A stretch of DNA of 6,798 bases from Thermoleophilia bacterium (GTDB lineage: Bacteria; Actinomycetota; Thermoleophilia; RBG-16-64-13), in contig JAFGIH010000306.1 in assembly GCA_016929985.1 (NCBI GenBank), positions 1 to 6,798 on the forward strand. The letters run 5' to 3'. Under the pieces are notes generated by a model. That model was not told the origin of the DNA and ran no database searches. It saw only the letters and a program-made list of their open reading frames with translations. Shown here piece by piece: positions 1-6,492 of the stretch; the stretch's first letter is position 1, and every line of letters starts with the position of its first letter. The position numbers were made by a program, and so were the translations under genes.

Positions 1-27
1 CCGCCCGCTTGACCGGGATGCGCTCAT
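1..27 (-). CDS. Start of the next operon gene, cut by the left edge (possibly era)
   Basis: Only nine codons are visible, from an ATG at 27-25, reading MSASRSSGR. The start is supported by a purine-rich TGAGGA that overlaps the stop codon of the upstream gene and lies 8 nt before the ATG. The gap to the upstream stop is 10 nt, so the gene continues the operon. In Bacillota and related lineages the gene after dgkA and cdd is usually era, the Ras-like GTPase that binds 16S rRNA. A short Ser/Arg-rich lead before the P-loop would fit that, but no P-loop is visible. The identity is inference from gene order only; the start itself is reasonably supported. Confidence 0.45.
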
Positions 28-37
28 GCTGACGTCC

Positions 38-427
38 TCACTGCGAGTCGGGGAGTTGGGAGAGAAGCAGCAACACCCAACGACCCCGATGCTTGAAGAC
101 CACCGGCAGGTCGGGGTCCAGATCCGCCAGGCACCGCCGGCTCTCAGCGCTGGGCAGCACCGTGGGCGCCGGGTCGTTGGCGACCGCCACCGCCGCGGCC
201 GCGATGTCCGTCTCTCCCGCCCCGCGCGCGGCCGCAAGAGCCATCCCGGCAGCCGAAGCCGCGGGAGCATCCGGACCGCCGCCTGCGTGGCCGGCGTGTA
301 TACACTCGCCGGCGGTCAGCAGCGCGATGCCTTCCGCCCTTGCAACAGCGGCGGCCACCTGCAGAGAGGCGGCCTTGGCCGCGTCGATCAAGCGGCCCAG
401 TTGCGGCGTGAGCCGATCCTCATCCAT
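38..427 (-). CDS. Cytidine deaminase-like protein lacking the zinc site (probable pseudoenzyme)
   Basis: This 129-residue protein has the length and layout of a homotetrameric cytidine deaminase, the pyrimidine salvage enzyme. An N-terminal helix (about 7-31) is followed by a GIALLTAGE strand (33-41) and a C-terminal LADLDPDLPVVF segment (100-111) that resembles the family's tail after the PCxxC motif. The catalytic residues are gone. Where the family has a Cys-Ala-Glu motif, this protein has S58-A59-A60. Where the family has PCxxC, it has P92-S93-A94-E95-S96. All three zinc-binding cysteines are therefore serines and the proton-shuttling glutamate is alanine, so deaminase activity is not expected. 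The frame is intact, and GGAGG lies 5 nt before the ATG, so it looks expressed rather than decayed. It starts 16 nt after the dgkA-PAP2 stop, the place where cdd sits in Bacillus. Family assignment rests on position and alignment by eye; the function is unknown. Confidence 0.7.
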   Translation of the reverse strand: MDEDRLTPQLGRLIDAAKAASLQVAAAVARAEGIALLTAGECIHAGHAGGGPDAPAASAAGMALAAARGAGETDIAAAAVAVANDPAPTVLPSAESRRCLADLDPDLPVVFKHRGRWVLLLLSQLPDSQ

Positions 428-443
428 CTTCGCCTCCAGATCC

Positions 444-1166
444 TTAGAACCATAGCTGGAAGATCAGCGTGGTGGCCAGCATACCCACTAACGCACCCAG
501 CAGCACTTCGAGCAGGGTGTGAACACCGGTTTCCACGCGGCTCTGAGCCACCAGGAAGGCCATGCCGAGCACGATGAAGCTCACCAGCAGGCCCTCGCGT
601 GTAGAGCCTATGACAAAGGTCACCGCCGTCCAGCCCGCGAACGCCAGGGCCGCATGGCCCGAAGGCAGCCCCCCAGAGAGGGGTGTGCCTTTCTTGCGCG
701 TAGCCTTGATAGCGATCACAAGAGCGATCACGACGCCAAACGCAACGACGGTCAGATGTGTGGGCGACCTCCTGATGGCCGTGAGCAATTCCAGAGAGAT
801 GCCGGACAGCCGGTCCGCCAGCACGAGATACCCTACGGCCAGAGCGTTCATGGCGGCGATCAACACGGCGCCCGCCGCTGCGTCTTTGGCAGCCTTGGCG
901 CGCGGGTCGAAGCCGTCGACCAGGAGGTCCACGACCATCTCGATGGCGGTATTGAGCAACTCCATGGCGAGGACGAAAGCGACGGACACCAACACCGCCA
1001 CCAATTCGAGTCGCGTGAGATTCAGAAAGATGCCGCCGACCAGTACACAAACGCCGATGAACAGATGGATGCGCATATTGCGCTCGTAGCGCACGCAATG
1101 CACGAGCCCCTGGAAGGCGTGGTTGAAGCTCTTGAGGAGCGTCGGCTTGCGGCCTTCACGAGCCAT
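444..1166 (-). CDS. dgkA: Diacylglycerol/undecaprenol kinase fused to a PAP2-family phosphatase domain
   Basis: This 240-residue integral membrane protein has two parts. Residues 1 to about 118 are a prokaryotic DgkA-type kinase: an amphipathic N-terminus with ERNMRIHL (28-35), membrane helices near 36-50, 52-75 and 97-117, the ELLNTAIEMVVD motif (69-80) with active-site glutamates, and KAAKDAAAGAVL (91-102). Residues about 119-240 form a PAP2-like domain with KX6TP (K154 to P162), PSGH (168-171) and SRX5HX3E (S209, R210, H216, E220) between further hydrophobic helices. Gram-positive DgkA mainly phosphorylates undecaprenol, and PAP2 enzymes such as BcrC dephosphorylate undecaprenyl pyrophosphate, so both halves could supply the C55-phosphate lipid carrier at the inner membrane. 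That substrate pairing is inference. Canonical PAP2 motifs are KX6RP and SRX5HX3D, so two positions differ. The start overlaps ybeY by 11 nt and has AAGGAG 6 nt upstream. Bacillus DgkA ends after the kinase part, so the fusion is the notable point. Confidence 0.9.
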   Translation of the reverse strand: MAREGRKPTLLKSFNHAFQGLVHCVRYERNMRIHLFIGVCVLVGGIFLNLTRLELVAVLVSVAFVLAMELLNTAIEMVVDLLVDGFDPRAKAAKDAAAGAVLIAAMNALAVGYLVLADRLSGISLELLTAIRRSPTHLTVVAFGVVIALVIAIKATRKKGTPLSGGLPSGHAALAFAGWTAVTFVIGSTREGLLVSFIVLGMAFLVAQSRVETGVHTLLEVLLGALVGMLATTLIFQLWF

Positions 1167-1650
1167 CTGCGTCTCCTTCCGGGGCCGGTAACGCCCGGGC
1201 GAGAACCGTCAACTCCTCCAGGAGTGTCTGCTCGCGAAGGCGCATCTCACCGTGGTCGGTCTCATGGTCGTACCCGAGGAGGTGAAGAAGGCCGTGGATG
1301 ATCGTCCAGGCCATCTGCCTGCGGGCGTCTGCGCCTTCTTCAGCGGCATAGCGGCTCACCACCGCAGGACACACGACCACCTCACCGAGATCAGGGATGG
1401 CTTCTTCGCAGGGGAGGCCGGCGTCGCTCCAGTCCTCCGCATCGGCCTCACTGAACGAGAGTACGTCGGTGGGCTCCTCCAATCCGCGGTAGCGACCGTT
1501 CAGGTCTGCCATGGCGACCTCGTCGACAAAGGCAACGACCACCCCGCCGACGCGCTGCTCGGCGTCGAGCACGGCCAGGGCAAGAGCGGTCACGGGGTCA
1601 CGGATGCACCCCAAACCTACCTGGTCGACTACCTCGACCGTTGCGCTCAC
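1156..1650 (-). CDS. ybeY: Endoribonuclease YbeY (rRNA maturation and quality control)
   Basis: This 164-residue protein matches the UPF0054/YbeY family, a zinc-dependent single-strand endoribonuclease needed for 16S rRNA 3' end maturation and 70S quality control in the cytoplasm. The signature HGLLHLLGYDH lies at 119-129, with zinc ligands H119, H123 and H129. The second conserved block, YRGLEEPTDVLSFS, covers 54-67 and includes the conserved arginine R55. The usual proline after DVLSF is a serine here, a mild deviation. Length is normal for the family (about 150-165). The GTG start shares GTGA with the pgpH stop, a 4-nt overlap. No strong Shine-Dalgarno precedes it (only GAGAA), so translation probably depends on coupling to pgpH. 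The neighbour phoH is meaningful: the E. coli homologue YbeZ binds YbeY. Confidence 0.96.
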   Translation of the reverse strand: MSATVEVVDQVGLGCIRDPVTALALAVLDAEQRVGGVVVAFVDEVAMADLNGRYRGLEEPTDVLSFSEADAEDWSDAGLPCEEAIPDLGEVVVCPAVVSRYAAEEGADARRQMAWTIIHGLLHLLGYDHETDHGEMRLREQTLLEELTVLARALPAPEGDADGS

Positions 1651-3782
1651 TTCTCGTCGCCGGCGGCGTCCGCCGGGCGCCGGACCGGCCGTTCGGTCCG
1701 GTCGGGATAGCGGATGCGATGCCCCACCAGCCCGAGCAGGCTCTGGTCGAACGACTCGACTATCTTGTGCATGTCGCGCTGCGTGAGGGCGGAATCGTCC
1801 AGCTGGCCGTCCTCCACCTTCTGCTTGACGATCTCCTGGATAAGCCCCTGGATCTTACGCCTGGTGGGGTTCTCCATGGTGCGCACGGCCGCCTCCACGC
1901 TGTCGGCCAGCATGATGATGGAGGCTTCCTTCGAGCGGGGCTTCTGCTCTTCGTAACGGTAGCTCTCCTCGTAGACCGGCTCCTTCGAGCCCTGCTGGGC
2001 CCTGTGATAGAAGTAGGCCAGTACCGACGTGCCGTGATGCTGCTTCATGATGTCGATCACGGGCTGCGGCAGCCCGTAGACCTTGCCCAGATGCTCACCA
2101 TCCCGTACGTGAGCCGTGATGGCGAGCTTCGACAGGCTGGGGCTCAGACGGTCGTGCGGGTTGTCGACATAGATCTGGTTCTCGACGAAGTAGTCGGGCC
2201 GCACCGTCTTGCCGATGTCGTGGTAGTAAGCTCCCACTCGGGCGAGCAGGGGATCGGCCCCGATGGCCTCCGCCGCGGACTCCGCCAGGTTGGCCATCTG
2301 GATGCTGTGGTTGTATGTTCCGGGCGCCACCTGCATCAGCTTCTTGAGCAGCGGGTGCGCCGGATCGGCAAGCTCCAAGAGCCGCAGCGGCGTAGTCAGG
2401 TTGAACAACGTCTCCAGCACCATCACCGTTGAGAGAGTGAGCACTCCCACCAAGAACCCGTTGGCCAGCCCCCACAAGCACTGGCGCAGTGCCTCGCCGA
2501 CAGAGGCGTCGGCGAAGAGCTCGACGATGAAGACGGTGAGCGCAGCCAGCACCATACTCACGAGGCCTGCTCCCAGCAGGGCCATGCGCTTGGTCACCCG
2601 GGAGACCAGATAGAGCGACATCCCCCCCACCAGTAGCGAGACGACCACGTAGCGCATGTCGAGGTCGGTGAGCAGCCCGATGTTGAGAGAGAGCAACGCC
2701 ACCAGCAGCAACGCGCTGCGGGCGTTCAGGATGACGGCCACCACCATCCCCAGAGCACCCGCCGGGATGATGTATGCGGACAGAGGCTCGATGGTCAATA
2801 GCCGGGCCAGCAGGGTAGCGCCCAGCAGCAGGAGGGTCAGCACCACCAGCATCTTGTTGCCGAAGTCCTCCTCGGTCTTGTTGAGGCGGCGCAGGAGACG
2901 GGAGAAAAGGATCACTTCCAGGAGCATCAATAAGAACGTCCCCACCCACGGCTTCCACCCCGAGCGGATGCTCGTCAGACCGAGCGCCTCCAGGATGAGG
3001 AGGTCTTGGGCCGTGACGGTAACACCCTTCTGGATGACGGTGTCACCTTCGATCACGGTCATCATCACCGGGGCGACCTGCTCCGTGGCCGCCCGGCGCC
3101 GGGCTTCAGTCTGCTCTTCGTCTATGAGCTGGTTGGGTCTGACGTAGCCTGCCGTGACCTCGTACACCGCATCGGCGGTGGCGCGGGATGCGGTAAGAGC
3201 ATCGGCGATCTTCCGCAGATTGAGCAACACCGTGTCGATAGATTCGGCGGTGATTCGGCCGGCATAGAGGGTGTTGAGCGCTCCCAGCGCCTGGTTCGAT
3301 ATGAGCGTATAGGTGCCGGAATCAGCCCTGATCAGGTACTCGAGCGTGGTAGACGCCACCCTCTGGGGTGCGACCGCCCGCAACTGCGGCAGCGCCGCTT
3401 GGGGGGATCCCCCGGCCGCCACGTCGATTCGCAGTCGCTCGACATTCTGCAAGAAGGTGCTCAGATCCTCGGTGGCCCGCGGGAGCGCTTGTGGGTCGCG
3501 GATGTAGACGGGCTCCGCCAGTCCGGCTACGTGGGCCTTGAGTTCCTCGGTGGCTTGGGCATCCAGCACGGTGAGCGTATCACCGGCTATCACGGTCTCA
3601 GGAGCCGCCGTCCCTTCCGTGAAGCTCCGCAGCGTGGGGAGGTAGGCCGAGCCGATGATGACGGTCAGGCCGATCAGGAGACAGGCAAGGAGAGCCAGCT
3701 CGAGGCGCCAAGGGGTGCGCTTGTCGATCCAGTCTCGGAACAAGCCCAGCCGTTCACGCAAGAAGAAACGGTATGTGCCCAT
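1647..3782 (-). CDS. pgpH: 7TM-HD family cyclic-di-AMP phosphodiesterase (PgpH/YqfF type)
   Basis: This 711-residue membrane protein has the family's normal length and full layout. A cytoplasmic N-terminus and first membrane helix (about 28-46) lead to a large extracytoplasmic domain (about 50-275). A bundle of hydrophobic helices follows (about 280-298, 310-330, 336-352, 356-372, 378-394, 401-422 and 433-457), then a cytoplasmic HD domain (about 465-690). The metal-binding HD residues are visible: H492 in YNHS, H521-D522 in YYHDIGK, H557, H582-H583 in QHHG, and D627 in ADSVEA. Listeria PgpH hydrolyses c-di-AMP to pApA, which controls osmolyte and potassium uptake and cell-wall homeostasis; the extracytoplasmic part is thought to sense a ligand. 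The same substrate is inferred here from architecture. The ATG lies 17 nt after the phoH stop, with GGAG 9 nt upstream. The stop overlaps the ybeY start. The C-terminal tail (about 691-711) is charged and probably unstructured. Confidence 0.95.
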   Translation of the reverse strand: MGTYRFFLRERLGLFRDWIDKRTPWRLELALLACLLIGLTVIIGSAYLPTLRSFTEGTAAPETVIAGDTLTVLDAQATEELKAHVAGLAEPVYIRDPQALPRATEDLSTFLQNVERLRIDVAAGGSPQAALPQLRAVAPQRVASTTLEYLIRADSGTYTLISNQALGALNTLYAGRITAESIDTVLLNLRKIADALTASRATADAVYEVTAGYVRPNQLIDEEQTEARRRAATEQVAPVMMTVIEGDTVIQKGVTVTAQDLLILEALGLTSIRSGWKPWVGTFLLMLLEVILFSRLLRRLNKTEEDFGNKMLVVLTLLLLGATLLARLLTIEPLSAYIIPAGALGMVVAVILNARSALLLVALLSLNIGLLTDLDMRYVVVSLLVGGMSLYLVSRVTKRMALLGAGLVSMVLAALTVFIVELFADASVGEALRQCLWGLANGFLVGVLTLSTVMVLETLFNLTTPLRLLELADPAHPLLKKLMQVAPGTYNHSIQMANLAESAAEAIGADPLLARVGAYYHDIGKTVRPDYFVENQIYVDNPHDRLSPSLSKLAITAHVRDGEHLGKVYGLPQPVIDIMKQHHGTSVLAYFYHRAQQGSKEPVYEESYRYEEQKPRSKEASIIMLADSVEAAVRTMENPTRRKIQGLIQEIVKQKVEDGQLDDSALTQRDMHKIVESFDQSLLGLVGHRIRYPDRTERPVRRPADAAGDEK

Positions 3783-3799
3783 AGAACGGTACTCCGCTG

Positions 3800-4846
3800 C
3801 TATTCGGTCGCCGCGGCGCTCCCCCGGCCGCCACGACGATGCTCCCCTGGACCACGAGATGCCTGTTTGCGGACCACGTGGTGCTGCTCGCCAAACGCCT
3901 TGTACGCGCTCACGATGTCCTGCACCAGCTTGTGGCGCACGACGTCCTGGCTGTCGAAATACACGAAGGCGATGTCGGGGATGCTGGCGAGCACCTCCCG
4001 CACGTTGACAAGCCCCGAGTGCTGGCCCCGAGGCAGGTCGATCTGGGTGATGTCGCCGGTGACGATCATCTTCGCTCCGAAGCCCAGCCGCGTGAGGAAC
4101 ATCTTCATCTGCTCAGGGCTGGTGTTCTGGGCCTCGTCGAGGATGATCAACGAATCGTTCAGAGTACGCCCGCGCATGTAGGCGAGCGGGGCCACTTCGA
4201 TAGTGCCCTGGTCCAGATGGGCCGTGAGTTTCTCGGTGTCCATCATGTCGTACAGCGCATCGAACAGCGGCCGCAGGTAAGGATCGACCTTCTCCATGAG
4301 GCCACCGGGCAGGAAGCCCAGCTTCTCACCTGCCTCCACGGCCGGACGCGTGAGGATGATGCGCGCCACCTCGCCCGAGAGAAGGGCAGAGGTGGCCATG
4401 GCCATGGCCAGGTAGGTCTTCCCGGTGCCGGCCGGACCGATGCCGAACGTGATGGTGTTGTGGCGGATGGCGTCGACGTAGGCCTTCTGATTCACGGTCT
4501 TGGGCCGGATGCGCCGCCCGCGGTGCTCCAGGATGACGTCGCTCACGATGTCACCGAGCTGGCGGGTCCAATCGCGTCGCCCGCTACTAAGAGAGGCCGC
4601 CAACTCCAGAGTCGAGCCGTCCAGGCTCTGACCGGAGCTCAACAGGGCCAGCAGTTCGCCGACCAGGGCCTCTCCACGCTCGACCTCGTCGGCGGTGCCA
4701 TCAAGCGTCAGTTGGTTGCCGCGCAGGGTTATGTCGCACTTGAGCAGACCCTCGAGAGCCCGCAGATGAGCATCGTGCTCGCCGACCAGCAGCGCGGCCA
4801 CACGATTATCGAGCTCGATCTCCTTCGTAGCGCCCTCCGTGCTCAG
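3800..4846 (-). CDS. phoH: PhoH-family ATPase (YbeZ/PhoL type), probable CTG start
   Basis: This is a P-loop ATPase with an N-terminal KH-like region (about 1-90) and a C-terminal ATPase domain related to superfamily 1 helicases. Counted from the proposed CTG start (348 residues), Walker A GPAGTGKT is at 137-144, Walker B LIILDEAQ at 233-240 and the sensor-like TGDITQIDLPRG at 263-274. There is no PIN domain, so it is the short YbeZ/PhoL form rather than PhoH2. YbeZ partners YbeY in rRNA processing, and ybeY lies two genes downstream. The first GTG in the frame (4801) has no Shine-Dalgarno and would remove residues ATKEIELDNR, which match the conserved N-terminal strand of the family. No ATG, GTG or TTG occurs upstream before the in-frame stop near 4939. 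CTG at 4846 has AAGGAG 8 nt upstream and shares CTGA with the yqeY stop, so I chose it. The C-terminal 25 residues are basic and low in complexity. Confidence 0.94.
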   Translation of the reverse strand: MSTEGATKEIELDNRVAALLVGEHDAHLRALEGLLKCDITLRGNQLTLDGTADEVERGEALVGELLALLSSGQSLDGSTLELAASLSSGRRDWTRQLGDIVSDVILEHRGRRIRPKTVNQKAYVDAIRHNTITFGIGPAGTGKTYLAMAMATSALLSGEVARIILTRPAVEAGEKLGFLPGGLMEKVDPYLRPLFDALYDMMDTEKLTAHLDQGTIEVAPLAYMRGRTLNDSLIILDEAQNTSPEQMKMFLTRLGFGAKMIVTGDITQIDLPRGQHSGLVNVREVLASIPDIAFVYFDSQDVVRHKLVQDIVSAYKAFGEQHHVVRKQASRGPGEHRRGGRGSAAATE

Positions 4847-5286
4847 GACAGCCGCTCCTTGACGAGCCGCGACGCAAGCTTTCCTTCGACGCGGACCCCG
4901 CCCTGTGCCATCACGGCAGCCATGACCTTGCCCATGTCACGGGGCGAAGTAGCCCCCGTCTCGACGATGACTCTGCCTATGAGGGCCGACAACTCCGCCT
5001 CGTCCATCTGCTCGGGCAGCAGTTCTTCGATGATACCGGCCGCGAACTCCTCGTGCGCAGCCAGGTCGTCCCGCCCGCCGGCCCGGAAGGCCTCGATGGA
5101 TTCCTGCCTCCGTTTGAGCTCCCGGCGCAAAACAGCCAGCTCGGTGGCCTCGTCCAGCTCTTGCTGGGTCCGTTTCGCCTCGTTCTGAAGCTCGCAGACG
5201 ACCATGCGGAGCGCTGTGACGCGCGCCTTGTCTCCGCTCTTGAGCGCCGCCTTGACCGAGTCTTGAAGTTCAGAGAGCTTGCTCAC
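4843..5286 (-). CDS. yqeY: YqeY/GatB-related protein
   Basis: This 147-residue protein is a full-length YqeY family member (GatB/Yqey domain). The family resembles the C-terminal tRNA-binding tail of GatB, the amidotransferase subunit, and members stand alone in many bacteria; the cellular role is not settled. Visible signatures are the helical N-terminus with ALRMVVCELQNEAKR (25-39), an EELKRR-like charged helix (about 55-61), ELLPEQMDEAEL (88-99) and DMGKVMAAVM (117-126), ending in LVKERLS as in Bacillus YqeY. No GatB catalytic or kinase part is attached, which is normal for this family. The GTG start overlaps the hit stop by 4 nt (GTGA) and has GGGAG 7 nt upstream. The stop in turn overlaps the proposed CTG of phoH, so three genes are chained by NTGA overlaps. 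Confidence 0.94.
   Translation of the reverse strand: MSKLSELQDSVKAALKSGDKARVTALRMVVCELQNEAKRTQQELDEATELAVLRRELKRRQESIEAFRAGGRDDLAAHEEFAAGIIEELLPEQMDEAELSALIGRVIVETGATSPRDMGKVMAAVMAQGGVRVEGKLASRLVKERLS
4855..4860 (-). promoter_or_regulatory. Shine-Dalgarno deciding the CTG start of phoH
   Basis: The minus strand reads AAGGAG here, within the last codons of yqeY, followed by an 8-nt spacer and CTG at 4846-4844. Spacing and strength are ideal. A second AAGGAG at 4825-4820 lies 18 nt before the alternative GTG at 4801, too far to serve it. It has no start codon at a useful distance. Confidence 0.75.
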
Positions 5287-5624
5287 CGGAAATCTCCCAG
5301 TTCTTCTCCACCGAGGATGTGAAAGTGCAGGTGCTGCACCTCCTGGCCGCCGTCAGGGCCCACGTTGGTGAGAGCGCGATAGCCGGTCTCGGCGATGCCC
5401 ACCTGTCTGGCCACCCGCACTATGAACTGCAGCAGGGCGTGGCCTTCGCCCCCCTGCCGTTGCTCCAGGTCGTTGATCGAGACCAGATGCTCCCGCGGCA
5501 CCACCAGGATATGCTGGGGAGCCTTGGGATTGATATCGCGAAAGGCGAGGAAATCGTGGTCTTCGAGCACGACCTCGCTGGGGATCTCACCTCTGGCGAT
5601 CCTACAGAAGATGCAGTCGTCCAT
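5283..5624 (-). CDS. HIT-family nucleotide-binding hydrolase (HinT-like)
   Basis: This 113-residue protein is a complete histidine-triad protein of the HinT branch, which hydrolyses purine nucleoside phosphoramidates and related adenylates in the cytoplasm. The N-terminal CIFCRIARGEIPS (4-16) carries the CxxC found in many bacterial members. The central FRDINPKAPQHILVVPREH block (28-46) and the C-terminal triad HLHFHIL (98-104; H98, H100 and catalytic H102) are intact, and the usual GxxGGQEVxHLH context is present just before it. Length is typical. The start is the ATG at 5624, giving the canonical MDDCIFC opening. It lies 14 nt after the rsmE stop. No Shine-Dalgarno is visible in that gap, which instead contains a perfect TATAAT, so this gene may also be translated from a leaderless transcript. 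Confidence 0.96.
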   Translation of the reverse strand: MDDCIFCRIARGEIPSEVVLEDHDFLAFRDINPKAPQHILVVPREHLVSINDLEQRQGGEGHALLQFIVRVARQVGIAETGYRALTNVGPDGGQEVQHLHFHILGGEELGDFR

Positions 5625-5632
5625 GGCCGCTG

Positions 5633-5638
5633 ATTATA
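5633..5638 (-). promoter_or_regulatory. Candidate -10 element (TATAAT) for a leaderless hit transcript
   Basis: The minus strand reads TATAAT directly after the TAG stop of rsmE. The hexamer ends 8 nt before the hit ATG, so a start site at the usual 6-9 nt downstream would fall at or next to the ATG. The gene lacks a Shine-Dalgarno, which fits leaderless initiation. No convincing -35 box is seen 16-18 nt upstream, where the sequence is GC-rich rsmE coding DNA. Promoter activity is inference. Confidence 0.4.
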
Positions 5639-6484
5639 CTACCAATCCCCCAGCGCAAGACGCGCGACAGCCACCGCCACCGGCCCCGCCGTCTCAGTGC
5701 GGAGCACGCTCCGGCCCAAGCGAGCGGCCGCCATCCCTGCCGCGGAGAACTCCGCTCTCTCGGCGGAGGTCCAGCCCCCCTCGGGTCCTATCCAGAGGGC
5801 GATCCGGCGACCGGGGACGCCGGCTGCCGGGGCTCCCCGAACGAGGTCGTGGAGACCGTCGGATGCCTCGGGGTCGAGCACGACCGAGAAGATCCCGGTC
5901 TTAGTCGCCCGGTCGACCGCCTCGCCTACCGAGGCCGGCGCGCCGACCTCAGGGATAACGATCTGCTTGCTCTGCTTGGCGGCCTCCCGCACGATCCGCC
6001 GCCACCTGGTCAGGTGGTCGTTCTCCATCCGGCCCAGTCGCGCGGGCGACCCGGTGGAGCTCACGAACCAGAAGAAGCTGGCGCCGACTTCGGTCCCCTT
6101 CTCGAGGACGTATTCCATCGCGGCAGGTCTGCCAAGCGCCTGCACCAGGCCCACCCGGGTCCGATAGCAAGCCCCCGCGGCCGCCCCCTCCAGGCGCGAA
6201 GCCAGCTTCACCCGCACCGGATCAGAGGGAGCGCACACCGTGGCCGCGAAAACGGCGGTGATGTCGTTGGCATCACCGCCCACCACCACCTCACACTCGT
6301 CGTCGAGCCGCAGCCGCAGCACCCGGCTGGCATGATGCGAATCCTCGGGGTCGAGCGGCAGTTCCACGCCACACAGATCGGCATCGAGGGGTTCCGGGCC
6401 GCGCGGATCGGCCGCGCGCTCTGCGGCTTCCGATCGGACGCGATCCGGTAGGGTGACGAAAAAGCGGGGACGGAAGCCGGACAT
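5639..6484 (-). CDS. rsmE: 16S rRNA (uracil-1498-N3)-methyltransferase RsmE
   Basis: This 281-residue SPOUT-class methyltransferase uses S-adenosylmethionine to methylate N3 of U1498 in the 16S rRNA of the assembled 30S subunit. The N-terminal PUA-like domain (about 1-100) starts with RPRFFV and contains HHASRVLRL (50-58). The catalytic domain shows VLEKGTEVGA (126-135), RWRRIVREAAKQS (160-172), the trefoil-knot motif IGPEGGWTSAE (232-242) and LGRSVLRTETA (256-266), all hallmark RsmE blocks. Length is somewhat above the 240-250 typical of the family, owing to a charged N-terminal stretch near 12-45 and some Ala/Gly-rich loops. I chose ATG 6484 because it opens directly on the conserved start and lies 8 nt after the protease stop, with a weak AGGCGG upstream. 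A longer in-frame start inside the protease gene adds only an unconserved Arg-rich lead. Confidence 0.95.
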   Translation of the reverse strand: MSGFRPRFFVTLPDRVRSEAAERAADPRGPEPLDADLCGVELPLDPEDSHHASRVLRLRLDDECEVVVGGDANDITAVFAATVCAPSDPVRVKLASRLEGAAAGACYRTRVGLVQALGRPAAMEYVLEKGTEVGASFFWFVSSTGSPARLGRMENDHLTRWRRIVREAAKQSKQIVIPEVGAPASVGEAVDRATKTGIFSVVLDPEASDGLHDLVRGAPAAGVPGRRIALWIGPEGGWTSAERAEFSAAGMAAARLGRSVLRTETAGPVAVAVARLALGDW

Positions 6485-6492
6485 CCCGCCGC

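Noticed and set aside
428..443. Possible terminator or promoter between dgkA-PAP2 and the deaminase-like gene.
   Set aside because: The 16-nt gap holds only a ribosome binding site; there is no hairpin with a T-run and no -10 element.
388..1098. Minus-strand open frame of 236 codons overlapping dgkA.
   Set aside because: It is an out-of-frame shadow of the fused dgkA-PAP2 gene, with an Arg/Gly/His-rich composition and no motifs. The frame at 2095-2958 inside pgpH is rejected for the same reason.
4395..4415. Short tandem repeat of gccatg-like units inside phoH.
   Set aside because: It encodes the Ala-Met-Ala-Met run right after Walker A, a normal helix in this family, and is too short to be a meaningful repeat.
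3839..5188. Long open frame on the plus strand (449 codons) opposite phoH and yqeY.
   Set aside because: It lies antisense to two genes with clear family motifs, its product has no recognisable domain, and high GC with biased third positions commonly leaves antisense frames open. The same applies to plus-strand frames at 3006-4181, 1641-2432 and 519-1301.
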